Below are positions 50,447-59,433 of a stretch of DNA of 64,000 bases, piece after piece. How positions within the stretch are numbered: the first letter of the stretch is position 1; each line of letters opens with the position of its first letter. Made by a program: the position numbers and the translations under genes. Source of the DNA: Streptomyces sp. LUP47B (GTDB lineage: Bacteria > Actinomycetota > Actinomycetes > Streptomycetales > Streptomycetaceae); contig NZ_MJAH01000005.1 of NCBI RefSeq assembly GCF_001746295.1, forward strand, positions 303,723 to 367,722, in the 5' to 3' direction. A model generated the notes under the pieces. The model was not told where the DNA came from. It did not search any database and saw only the letters and a list, made by a program, of their open reading frames with translations.

Positions 50447-51677
50447 CCGCACGCCGGTCCAGCTCGGCGAGTACGAGTCCACCACGCTGGAGCCGGGGCA
50501 GCTCACTTCCCGGGACGTCGACCGTCTGCACGCCCTCCAGGCACGGGGCCGTCTCACCCTGACCAGGGAGCGCACCGGGTGGCGACTCAAGGCCGACGCG
50601 ACCGTCGGAGTCCTGGTCCTGGACCGTGTCCGCGTGGTGATCTCACCCAAGTTCGCCATTCCCGGAGAACAGCTCATGAGCTGGCTCGCCTACGCCCTCG
50701 GCACGCCCGTCCCGGCGGCGGCCAGACGGTGGGCCACCGGCCCCGACGGTTACGCAGACCTGGTCGCCGCCGCCCTGCTCGAAGAGTGCGAGCGGCTGCT
50801 GCGGGAGGGCCTGCGCCGGGACTACGTACGCGGCCGGAGTGTCGAACCGGTGCTGCGGGGTCTTCTGGACGTGGCCGCCCAAGCCACCCGCCGCTTCGGG
50901 CAACTGGACCAGCTGCACGTACGCACTTTTGACCGGGTGGCGGGCATCTGGGACAACCGCGTTCTCGGGAGCGCGCTAAGGGCGGCTCTCGGCCTGACCG
51001 CCGGTCCTGGCCTTGCGCGCGCCCTGCACAGCGCCGCCGACGCCTTCCCACAGGCCCCGACCCCGACCGCGGCACTCCACGCCCTGGACCGCACCCACTA
51101 CACGCGCCTCAACGCCCGCTACCGCCCCGCCCATACCTGGGCCCGCCTGCTGCTGCGCGGGGGCGGTGTGACGGACCTGCTCACCGACCAGGGCACTACG
51201 GCGGACGGTCTTCTACTCGCCATGCCCCCGCTCTGGGAAGCCGTCGTCCGCCGCCTCGGCACCGAGGCCGTCGGCCCGCACGGCGGCCACGCCGTACCCG
51301 GCGGGAGCGTCGCCGGCATCACCGTTGGCGGAGACCTGGGCAACGCCTCGGCCTTCCGGCCCGATCTCCTGCTCAGTTTTCCAGGACATGACACGGCACA
51401 GCGCACGCTGCTGCCGGTGGACGCCAAGTACAAGCGTTACGACCGTCACGGTGTGAGCTCGGACGACGTCCACCAGCTCCTCACGTACGGCAGCGGCTAC
51501 GCGTCCGCCGGCACCCCGCTCGCTGTTATCGTCCATCCCCAGCCGGGCAGTCACACCCAGCGAACCCTCCAGGTGCGCGGCCCCAATGGCCTGTTGGGCA
51601 TCATCCCGGTGCTCGGTGTGGACACCAGCGCCACGCCCGAGCAGGCGGCGGCCTGGATCGGCTCCATGCTGCGCTGA
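50439..51677 (+). CDS. mcrC: McrC-like restriction endonuclease subunit
   Basis: A 412-residue partner of the preceding McrB. It has the N-terminal segment LDRVRVVISPKFAIPG of the McrC beta domain, helical spacer, and a PD-(D/E)xK nuclease: SAFRPDLLLSF (the Asp) and LLPVDAKYKRY (DxK). A DDVHQLLTYGSGY helix follows, as in McrC. Eight-base overlap with mcrB indicates coupled translation. Confidence 0.88.
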   Translation: MPDRTPVQLGEYESTTLEPGQLTSRDVDRLHALQARGRLTLTRERTGWRLKADATVGVLVLDRVRVVISPKFAIPGEQLMSWLAYALGTPVPAAARRWATGPDGYADLVAAALLEECERLLREGLRRDYVRGRSVEPVLRGLLDVAAQATRRFGQLDQLHVRTFDRVAGIWDNRVLGSALRAALGLTAGPGLARALHSAADAFPQAPTPTAALHALDRTHYTRLNARYRPAHTWARLLLRGGGVTDLLTDQGTTADGLLLAMPPLWEAVVRRLGTEAVGPHGGHAVPGGSVAGITVGGDLGNASAFRPDLLLSFPGHDTAQRTLLPVDAKYKRYDRHGVSSDDVHQLLTYGSGYASAGTPLAVIVHPQPGSHTQRTLQVRGPNGLLGIIPVLGVDTSATPEQAAAWIGSMLR

Positions 51678-51751
51678 CCATCGGCGAGACCGGTGCGGGA
51701 CGGAGTCTTCCCCGGCCCGCAACCCTCTCGGGGCGCCGCGCGACACGTGCC

Positions 51752-54067
51752 TCAGGTGGCGAGCTCTGAAACCCGGCCCTCTTCGTCGAAGGCCGGGCCA
51801 CCGATGTCGGCGTCCCGCCCGTCGGCGACTCCTTGCCAGTAGCCGGTGCCCTTGAACTTCGTCGGACGGGTCTTATTCAGCTTCGGGTACTGGGCGGCGA
51901 GCCGCGCCTCGACCACGGTCGTCCGGTCGGCGAGGACCAGCGCCACGCTGCGGCCGCCCGGTCCCTCTCCTTCCGCTTCGGTTCGCTGCTCGGCGGCGGC
52001 CCTCGCAACCTGCTGGGCGGCACCGATCCGCGCGGTCACCTCGCGGATGAAGCCGAGCATCCAGGAACGCTTGTAGGCGCGGGCGTCCTCGCCTTCGGGG
52101 CGATGCAGGCGGTCCGCACGGTCCGCGCCCTCCAGCATCTGCAGGCGCAGGCTCGCGAACAGCACCTCGGTGGCCTGGATGTCGGCCTCGAAACCGAAGA
52201 GGTGGACGCGGTGACGGTTGGCCTTGCCGCCGGGGTACACCGATCGGCAGCGCATCTCGTAGCCGATCCTGGCGAGCAGCCGACGCCCCTCCTTGACGTA
52301 GGGCGGGTACAGATCGACGATCCGGTCCACGGGCCGCTCTGGCTCGGTCACGTCGTCGAGCATCGCTTGCTCAATGCCGTACTTGGCCATGAGCTCGGTG
52401 GCCTTGGCCAGGTAAACGCGGGCCTCTTCCTCTGTGGCCCCCGCGTTCTCCGCCTTCCGCAGCAGCGATCTGACCTTGCCGAGCAATGCCTCGGGCAGTC
52501 CGTCGCGCGCGGCCCGGGGGCCGGGCCCGGACATGCCGGAGTCGGACGAGGTGCGGTCGTCGGCGCGCGTCCGGGCGTCCGCCGCGTCGCTCTCGTCCGT
52601 GCCGTCGTCGTCCTCCCGCGCGATCAGGTCCGCCAGGTCCTCCGGGTCCGGGACCAGCGCCGACAGCACCTTGAGCGCCCAGAGCCGCCAGGCGGCGGTG
52701 TCGTCACGACGGACCCGTGCTCGCACCGAGCGAAGCCGCTGGAAAGTGCCGTCGGCGCGCCGTACGAGGAACTCCAGCCGTGCGTGGCCGAGTTGGGCTA
52801 CCGCCAGCAGCGCGCACAGGTCGAAGGCGCGGTCCGGGTCGTAGGCGATCTCGATCCCGGGTTCGGGGTACCACTCCTCCTGCTCGTCTTCCGGGCCCCC
52901 AAATCCGAACAGGTCGGTCAGCAGGCCCTGGGTCGTCGTGCCGGTCCTGACCCGCACGACGGACGTCGACGGCTTCCCGGAGTAGGCCAGCGCGGCCGCC
53001 CGCTCTTCGCGGGAGGTCACGACGTGGTACCAGACGGGGAGCGTGCCGAGCATGCCGTGCCAGGTGGTCTCCCCCCGGTCATGGTGCTCCCGCGCCTGCT
53101 GTTCGACGTCCGTGGCGAGCCGCTCGTCCCGCCAGGCATCCGTGCCGGGCTGTTCCTGCGCGTCGAGGAAGGCGTCCAGGTAGTCGGCGGCGGAGCGTCG
53201 CGCACCGTGCTTGCTGTCACCGAGCAGAGCCCGCTCGCACCGGGAGAGGGCGTCGATGACCGGCTGGAGTACGAGCGACATGTATCGCTTGACCGCTTCG
53301 GACAGCTCCACGAGGAACGCCCGGGTGGCCTCCGATCCGGTGGCCTGCTGTCTGCGGCGCCACGCTTCGAGCTGTTCGACGCAGGCCTGCTGCTCGGACA
53401 GCCACACCAGGTGCCCCGCGCCCTGGAGGTGTTCCTCCCGCAGCAGCACCGCGTCCTGGACCGCGGCAACGGTACCGGGTGCGTCCAGTACGGCCTGTGC
53501 CAGAAGCCGTACCGGCTCCGGCTCGTCGGCGAAGAACTCGGCGGGCGTGAGGAGTTGCCTGCCGTGTCGGCGTGGCATCGACTCCGGACGGTCGATCTCA
53601 CCGTCCCGCAGGATCTCCGCCGACCACCGTGCCCGCCACCCCGCGAAGTCGGCGGCCTGATCGCCCGTTCCCGGCTGTTCCCGCCTCCACCACCACAGCA
53701 GGAGCTCCTCCCAGCCTTCGGCGTTCCAGGACCACAGGGCCGGCTCACCGCTCGCCGCCAGCCGGGACCGGAGTTCTCGTACCGCTCCCTCCAGATCGTG
53801 GAGCGGGCCCCCGGGCATCAGCCTCTCCAGCCAGTGGACCGTCTCCGCCACGGGCTGGGCCCGCGCCCCGTCCGCGGCCACCCGCGCGACCGTCACCGCC
53901 GCGACCAGTCTCCGGTCGCCCAGATCGGTGGGAAGCAGCCTTAACAGCCGGGGTCCCGCGGTCTCCAGGACGGCTGCGAGGTCCCCGGTCCTGATCTCCA
54001 TCCAATCCGCTCGCCCCTGCCGGAACTCCCGCTCCGACAACCCGCCCGTACCGCTCATCACAGTCAT
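51752..54067 (-). CDS. DUF2786-domain protein
   Basis: A 771-residue protein. The DUF2786 domain (about 525-570) reads KVRSLLRKAENAGATEEEARVYLAKATELMAKYGIE, and the following region has GYEMRCRSVYPGGKANRHRVHLFGFEADIQATEVLF. The N-terminal 500 residues are helical and unassigned. DUF2786 proteins occur near phage and plasmid genes; their role is unknown. GGAGGGG precedes the ATG. It lies between the two McrBC pairs, facing the opposite way. Confidence 0.75.
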   Translation of the reverse strand: MTVMSGTGGLSEREFRQGRADWMEIRTGDLAAVLETAGPRLLRLLPTDLGDRRLVAAVTVARVAADGARAQPVAETVHWLERLMPGGPLHDLEGAVRELRSRLAASGEPALWSWNAEGWEELLLWWWRREQPGTGDQAADFAGWRARWSAEILRDGEIDRPESMPRRHGRQLLTPAEFFADEPEPVRLLAQAVLDAPGTVAAVQDAVLLREEHLQGAGHLVWLSEQQACVEQLEAWRRRQQATGSEATRAFLVELSEAVKRYMSLVLQPVIDALSRCERALLGDSKHGARRSAADYLDAFLDAQEQPGTDAWRDERLATDVEQQAREHHDRGETTWHGMLGTLPVWYHVVTSREERAAALAYSGKPSTSVVRVRTGTTTQGLLTDLFGFGGPEDEQEEWYPEPGIEIAYDPDRAFDLCALLAVAQLGHARLEFLVRRADGTFQRLRSVRARVRRDDTAAWRLWALKVLSALVPDPEDLADLIAREDDDGTDESDAADARTRADDRTSSDSGMSGPGPRAARDGLPEALLGKVRSLLRKAENAGATEEEARVYLAKATELMAKYGIEQAMLDDVTEPERPVDRIVDLYPPYVKEGRRLLARIGYEMRCRSVYPGGKANRHRVHLFGFEADIQATEVLFASLRLQMLEGADRADRLHRPEGEDARAYKRSWMLGFIREVTARIGAAQQVARAAAEQRTEAEGEGPGGRSVALVLADRTTVVEARLAAQYPKLNKTRPTKFKGTGYWQGVADGRDADIGGPAFDEEGRVSELAT

Positions 54068-54192
54068 GTGATCCCCTCCTCGACGCGAAAGGACATCCTA
54101 GGAAGCCGGGTCGCGGGTGAGAGAAGCCGGGCTGTCGGCGGTGGCCACTACGCTGCAGGCAACATCGGACAGTGCGGGCTGAGAGGATGTCC

Positions 54193-55995
54193 ATGGCCGA
54201 CGAGTTTCCCGAGTTTCGGCTGAGGCTGCCGAACGGCAAGATGGTGGCCCGGGGGCGGGTGCTGCCCGAGAAGGGGATGAACGGAAGTCTGAAATTCCTC
54301 GTCCTCGCCGGCTCGCCCGTGCATCCCGAAGCAACCCCCGGCATCCCGCCGTATCCCGCGGCCCAACGGGAGAAGCTCGTGGCGGACGGCGGCATCCGCA
54401 GAGAGTCGGACCGGTGGCCGGATCACTGGGAGACGACACGGGACATCGAGTGCAACTCCCCTTCTGCGGCCGCGTCCGTGGTGGCCGGGCGCGGCACCGA
54501 CGGCTTGGCGCAATGGCGCACGGAGGAAGGCTTCCCGCTCGTCGACTACCTCGGGAGTTCGTGGCGCACCCCGCACAAGACCTGGCTGGTGCGGGGCTCC
54601 AATGTGTCCGGACGCGACCTGGTGCAGCGGCTGTGGGTGCCGGACGGATGGGTGACGCTGGCGGCCACGCATCTGCCGCAGGTGGACGAGGCGGACCCCA
54701 CCAAGAGCGTGCTGCGGCGGTACGTGCAGGAGGGGTACGACGCCACCACCTCGTACAACCAGAAGCAGGCCATGGTCGACGAGCTGCACTACTTCCTGGC
54801 CCAGATGCGGTTGGGTGACACCCTCTGTGCCATCTCCGACGGGCAGTTGTACGTGGGCACGGTCACCGGTGAGGCCGAGCAGGTCGAGTCCGAGGGCGGT
54901 CTGTCCAATCTGCGCCGCAGGGCCAGGTGGAGGCCCGCCGGAATCCCGTACGAGGAGTTGCCGGAGGCTCTCCAGCAGAAGCTCTCGATCCAGCACGACG
55001 TCGTCGACCTGACCCCCGTCCAGGCCCTCGTGGAAGGGCTGGGCCGAAGCGACGAAGAGCTGACGGAGGAAGCCAAGGCCATAGACCGGGACCCGAGTGT
55101 CGAGCTCCCGGCGATCGTCGCCCGTCGCGAGCCCGAACTGCCCGCCCCCACGGACGAGCTGGCGGACGAGCTCCTCGTGCACGACGCCGCGTGGCTGCGA
55201 GAGGTGCGTGAATTGCTGGCAGACGAACGGCAGCTGGTGCTGTACGGGCCGCCCGGCACCGGCAAGACCTACCTGGCGCTGAAGCTCGCCGAGTTCCTCG
55301 GCGGCGGGCCCGAGCAGGTCAAGCTCGTGCAGTTCCACCCGTCATACGCCTACGAGGACTTCTTCGAGGGCTTCCGGCCCCAGGAGGACGCGCAGACCAG
55401 GGAGGTCGCCTTCCGGCTCACCGCGGGTCCGCTGCGCGAACTCGCCGATCTGGCCTCCCGTGAGGGCAACCGGCACATCCCGCATTTCCTGATCATCGAC
55501 GAGATCAACCGGGCCAACCTGGCGAAGGTCTTCGGCGAGCTCTACTTCCTGCTGGAATACCGCAACAAGTCGGTGCGTCTCACCTACTCCGGCGACGACT
55601 TCGCGCTGCCTCCGAACCTGTTCGTGATCGGCACGATGAACACCGCGGACCGCTCGATCGCTCTCGTGGACGCGGCGATGCGCCGCCGCTTCGCCTTCGT
55701 CGAACTGTCGCCGCGTACGGAACCCACACGCGGCCTGCTGCGCCGCTGGCTGGCCAGAGAGGGCAAGGACGCGGAGCCCGCCGACCTGCTCGACGTGCTG
55801 AACTCACGCATCGGCGATCCCGACTTCCGCATCGGGCCCTCGTACCTGATGAAGAAGGGCGTGTACCGCGAGGGCGGCCTGGAGCGGACCTGGCGTACGA
55901 AGATCCTCCCTCTCCTCGAAGAGCACCACTACGGGGAGGGCTTGGACATCGAGAAGCGGTACGGGCTGGCCGCGCTGCGGGAGTCCCTGGCGTGA
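54193..55995 (+). CDS. mcrB: McrB-like AAA+ GTPase with DUF4357 and EVE-like N-terminus
   Basis: A 600-residue second McrB. Residues about 95-130 match DUF4357 (SAAASVVAGRGTDGLAQWRTEEGFPL), followed by an EVE/PUA-like region (MVDELHYFLAQMRLGDTLCAISDGQLYVGTVTG). The AAA+ domain has GPPGTGKTYLA (about 351), HPSYAYEDFFEGF, IIDEINRANLAKVFGELYF (about 434) and GTMNTADRSI. ATG 54193 is chosen for GAGAGG 6 nt upstream. Its reader region differs from the first McrB, suggesting another modified target. Overlaps mcrC by 4 bp. Confidence 0.88.
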   Translation: MADEFPEFRLRLPNGKMVARGRVLPEKGMNGSLKFLVLAGSPVHPEATPGIPPYPAAQREKLVADGGIRRESDRWPDHWETTRDIECNSPSAAASVVAGRGTDGLAQWRTEEGFPLVDYLGSSWRTPHKTWLVRGSNVSGRDLVQRLWVPDGWVTLAATHLPQVDEADPTKSVLRRYVQEGYDATTSYNQKQAMVDELHYFLAQMRLGDTLCAISDGQLYVGTVTGEAEQVESEGGLSNLRRRARWRPAGIPYEELPEALQQKLSIQHDVVDLTPVQALVEGLGRSDEELTEEAKAIDRDPSVELPAIVARREPELPAPTDELADELLVHDAAWLREVRELLADERQLVLYGPPGTGKTYLALKLAEFLGGGPEQVKLVQFHPSYAYEDFFEGFRPQEDAQTREVAFRLTAGPLRELADLASREGNRHIPHFLIIDEINRANLAKVFGELYFLLEYRNKSVRLTYSGDDFALPPNLFVIGTMNTADRSIALVDAAMRRRFAFVELSPRTEPTRGLLRRWLAREGKDAEPADLLDVLNSRIGDPDFRIGPSYLMKKGVYREGGLERTWRTKILPLLEEHHYGEGLDIEKRYGLAALRESLA

Positions 55996-57227
55996 CGCCC
56001 GCGGGGGAAGCCGTGCGGTCCGTCGACCTGGTCGAGCACGCGCCGGCGACCCGTCTCGCCCTGCCGGACGCCATCGGTCGTGCCCTTGCCGCTTCCGACG
56101 TCGTGGACGCGGCCCCGGACCCGTACACGCCCGGGTTCTGGTCCCTGAGAGCCGGCAGCAAGGTCGGGGCCGTGGCCGTCACGGCACCGGACGGTGGGAC
56201 CCCGGTAACGGTGCGTGTCACACCCAAGGTGTCCATCGCCCGGCTCTTCTTCCTGCTCGGCTACACGCTCGATCCGCGACGGAGTTGGCGGGACGGGGAG
56301 GTCGAGGTCGCCGAGCACCGCGATCTGCTGCCGGCACTCGCCCATGCCGTGGAGCGGCAGGTGGACCGGGCCCTGCGACAAGGGCTGTTGCAGGGTTATC
56401 GAGCGACCGAGGAATCCGCGCTCGTCGTCCGCGGCCGGATCAGGGAGGCCGAACAGATCCGGCGCCGGTTCGGAGCCATGCTGCCGGTGGAGGTGGCGTA
56501 CGACGAGTTCACGACCGACATCGCGGAGAACCGCATCCTGCGTACGGCTGTCGAGCGTCTCCTCCGGCTGCCCGGCATACCGCGCGACGTGCGTCGCAGA
56601 CTGCTGCACCAGCGCGCCCGGCTGGCCGACGTCACCACCGTCGTGCGCGGGCAGCCGATCCCCGACTGGCGTCCCACCCGCCTCAACTCCCGCTATCACC
56701 ACGCTTTGCGTCTCTCAAGCGTCGTCCTGGACGGTGCCTCCGCCGAGCACACGCCCGGCGATCTGCACATCGACGGGTTCCTGTTCGACATGAACAAGCT
56801 CTTCGAGGACTTCGTGACGGTCGCCTTGCGTGAGGCCTTCCGAACCATGGATTCGGGTCACACAGTCCGGTTCCAGGACCCGCACCACCTCGACGAGGCC
56901 GCCGCGATCCGCATGAGGCCGGACTTCGTGCTGTACGGGCGCGCCGACATCCCGTGCGCGGTCGTGGACGCCAAGTACAAGGCGGAGAAGCGGGGCGGCT
57001 TCCCGGACGCTGATCTCTACCAGATGCTGGCGTACTGCACAGCCCTCGACCTGCGCGAGGGCCATCTCGTCTATGCGAAGGGCAATGCCCCGCATGCCTC
57101 CCACGAGGTACGTCACGCCGGCATCGTCATCCATCAGCACGCCCTCGACCTGGGCCTGGAGCCCGCCGGACTGCTTGCGGAGGTCGAGGAACTGGCCCAG
57201 CGGCTGGAGGACACCGCGCGCGTATGA
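55992..57227 (+). CDS. mcrC: McrC-like restriction endonuclease subunit (second system)
   Basis: A 411-residue McrC. VTVRVTPKVSIARLFFLLGY and VVRGRIREAEQIRRRFG are in the N-terminal and helical regions; the nuclease motifs are IRMRPDFVLYG and CAVVDAKYKAE (Asp ... DxK), then DADLYQMLAYCTALDL. GTG 55992 overlaps the mcrB stop (GTGA). Sequence differs strongly from the other McrC, so the two systems are not a recent duplication. Confidence 0.88.
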   Translation: MTPAGEAVRSVDLVEHAPATRLALPDAIGRALAASDVVDAAPDPYTPGFWSLRAGSKVGAVAVTAPDGGTPVTVRVTPKVSIARLFFLLGYTLDPRRSWRDGEVEVAEHRDLLPALAHAVERQVDRALRQGLLQGYRATEESALVVRGRIREAEQIRRRFGAMLPVEVAYDEFTTDIAENRILRTAVERLLRLPGIPRDVRRRLLHQRARLADVTTVVRGQPIPDWRPTRLNSRYHHALRLSSVVLDGASAEHTPGDLHIDGFLFDMNKLFEDFVTVALREAFRTMDSGHTVRFQDPHHLDEAAAIRMRPDFVLYGRADIPCAVVDAKYKAEKRGGFPDADLYQMLAYCTALDLREGHLVYAKGNAPHASHEVRHAGIVIHQHALDLGLEPAGLLAEVEELAQRLEDTARV

Positions 57228-57267
57228 TCGACTGCGGAGTGTCCGACCAGGGTTGGGAGTTCATTTC

Positions 57268-59424
57268 GTGCCGCAGCTCGCGTTCGCCAACAGTTTCTGG
57301 GAGAGCTACGACTCCCTGGAAAGGCCCGTCAAGGCCGGCGTGCGCAAGGCGATGCAGAAGTTCCAGCTGCTCTCCGTGCCCGAACTGCATGCGGACAAGG
57401 GGCTCCACCTCGAGTCCGTGCAGAACGCGCAGGACACCCGCATGCGGACCATCCGCATCAACGACTTCTGGCGCGGAGTCGTCCTCGCACCCGACGACGG
57501 CAGTGATGTGTTCCTGCTCGTCAACGTCGTGCGGCACGACGACGCGTACACCTGGGCGGCCAAGCGGCTGTACACGACGAACTCCGCGACGCGCGCCCTC
57601 GAAGTCCGCAACGTGGTCGCGCTCGAACAGCTGACTCCGGCTCTGGAGAAGGCGGCTGCCGCCGCCGACTCCCTGCTCTTCGCGAAGTACTCGGACGGCG
57701 TGCTGCGCGAACTGGGCATCGACGACCAGGTGCTGCGCGCGGTGCGGACCATAGTCGACGGGGCACAGCTCAAGGCGTTCGAGACACTGCTGCCGGAAGA
57801 CCAGTGCGAGGTGCTCCAGTACCTCGCCGAAGGGTTCGGCCCCGACGAGGTGTACCGGGACGTGGTCGCCGTCCGCCGCCCGGTCGACGCGGGCCCCGAC
57901 TCCGACGAGAGCCTCGCCGTGGCCATTGCCAACACCACGAGCCGCATCACGCTGGTCAGCGGTCCCGAAGAGCTGGCAGACATCCTGGAGAAGCCGTTCA
58001 CGGCCTGGCGGGTGTTCCTGCACCCCTCACAACGCCGGGTCGCCTACCGAGTGTCGTACGGCGGCCCGGTCCAGATCACGGGCGGCCCCGGCACAGGCAA
58101 AACGGTCGCGGCCCTGCACCGCGTCAAGCACCTCCTCTCCCGCGCGCCCGACACCCGCGTCCTGCTGACCACCTACACGAACGCGCTGGCCTCCTCCTTG
58201 CGCGAGAACCTGTCGCTGCTCCTGGGCGATGACGCGGCGCTACTCGGCCGCGTCGATGTGACCACGGTCAACGCCTACGCGCACGGGGTCGTGACCCGCC
58301 TCGACGGCAGGGCCCCCTCCCCCGTCAACGACCGGGACGAGAGGCAGCTGTGACAGCGGGTCGTCAAACAGCTGGGCCTGCCGTGGACGGAACAGTTCCT
58401 GGCCCAGGAGTACCGGAACGTCGTCCTGGCCCAGGACCTGCGCACCGCCGAGGCCTACCGCAGCGCCCTGCGGCGCGGACGCGGCAGCGCGCTGCCGCCG
58501 GCGCGACGCGATCAACTGTGGTCGGCCGTCGAGCTGTTCGCGTCGATGCTGCGCGCGCAGAAGGCCACCACACACCTGAAGGTGTGCGCGCGTGCGGCCG
58601 ACCTCCTGGCCGGGTCGGCTCCCACGCACGACCACGTCGTGGTCGACGAGGCGCAGGATCTGCATCCCGCACAGTGGCGAGTCCTGCGGGGCGCGGTGGC
58701 CGCGGGAGGCGACGACCTGTTCATCACGGGCGACCCGCACCAGCGCATCTACGACTCGAAGGTGTCGCTCGGCTCCCTGGACATCCCGGTGACCGGCCGG
58801 ACACACCGTCTGCGGATCAACTACCGCTCGACGGAGGAGATCCTGATCTGGTCGACGGGCATTCTCAACCCGGTCTCGGTCGACGACCTGGGCGGCGAGG
58901 GCAGCGACACCCTGGCCGGCTACCGCTCCCTGCTGCACGGCCGCCGACCGCACGTGCACGGGTACGGCTCCGAGCAGGCGGAGGTCGCCGCACTCGTCGA
59001 ACGCGTCGAGGGCTGGATCGCCCAGGGCATCCGGCCGTCGGAGATCGGGGTGTGCGCGCGGTTCAACATGCTGCTCGACAAGGCGTACGACAAGCTGGCC
59101 GCGGCCGGGATCCCCGTCGTCCGGGTCAGGGACAACCCAGGGCCCGACCAGGACGGGGTGCGGCTCGCCACCATCCACGCCATGAAGGGGCTGGAGTTCC
59201 GCTGTGTCGCGGTCCTGGGCGTGACGGCCGGCGCGGTGCCGTTCGCTCGCGAGGTGACGCCGGCCTCCGTGGACGCACTGCAGCACGACGCGGATCTGCT
59301 GCGCGAGCGGTGTCTGCTGTTCGTGGCGTGCACGCGGGCGCGGGAGGCTCTGGCGGTGACCTGGAGCGGGTCGGCCAGTTCGTTCGTGCCCCGACCTGAT
59401 CGACTCGCGGACGAGGCGATCTGA
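57268..59424 (+). pseudogene. UvrD-type helicase with ParE-like N-terminus, interrupted by one TGA
   Basis: One continuous frame of 719 codons broken only by TGA at 58351-58353 (codon 362, where TGG would read ERQLWQRVVKQLG). The first ~100 residues (FANSFWESYDSLERPVKAG ... HDDAYTWAAKRLY) resemble a RelE/ParE fold. Helicase motifs: GGPGTGKTVAALHRVKHLL (about 271), VVVDEAQDLHPAQW (about 457), GDPHQRIYD, and IHAMKGLEFRCVAV (about 632). Walker A and DExx motifs are on opposite sides of the stop. GTG 57268 has GGGAG upstream. This is either a nonsense mutation, a sequence error, or readthrough. It closely follows the second mcrC. Confidence 0.8.
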
Positions 59425-59433
59425 CGGGCTCCG

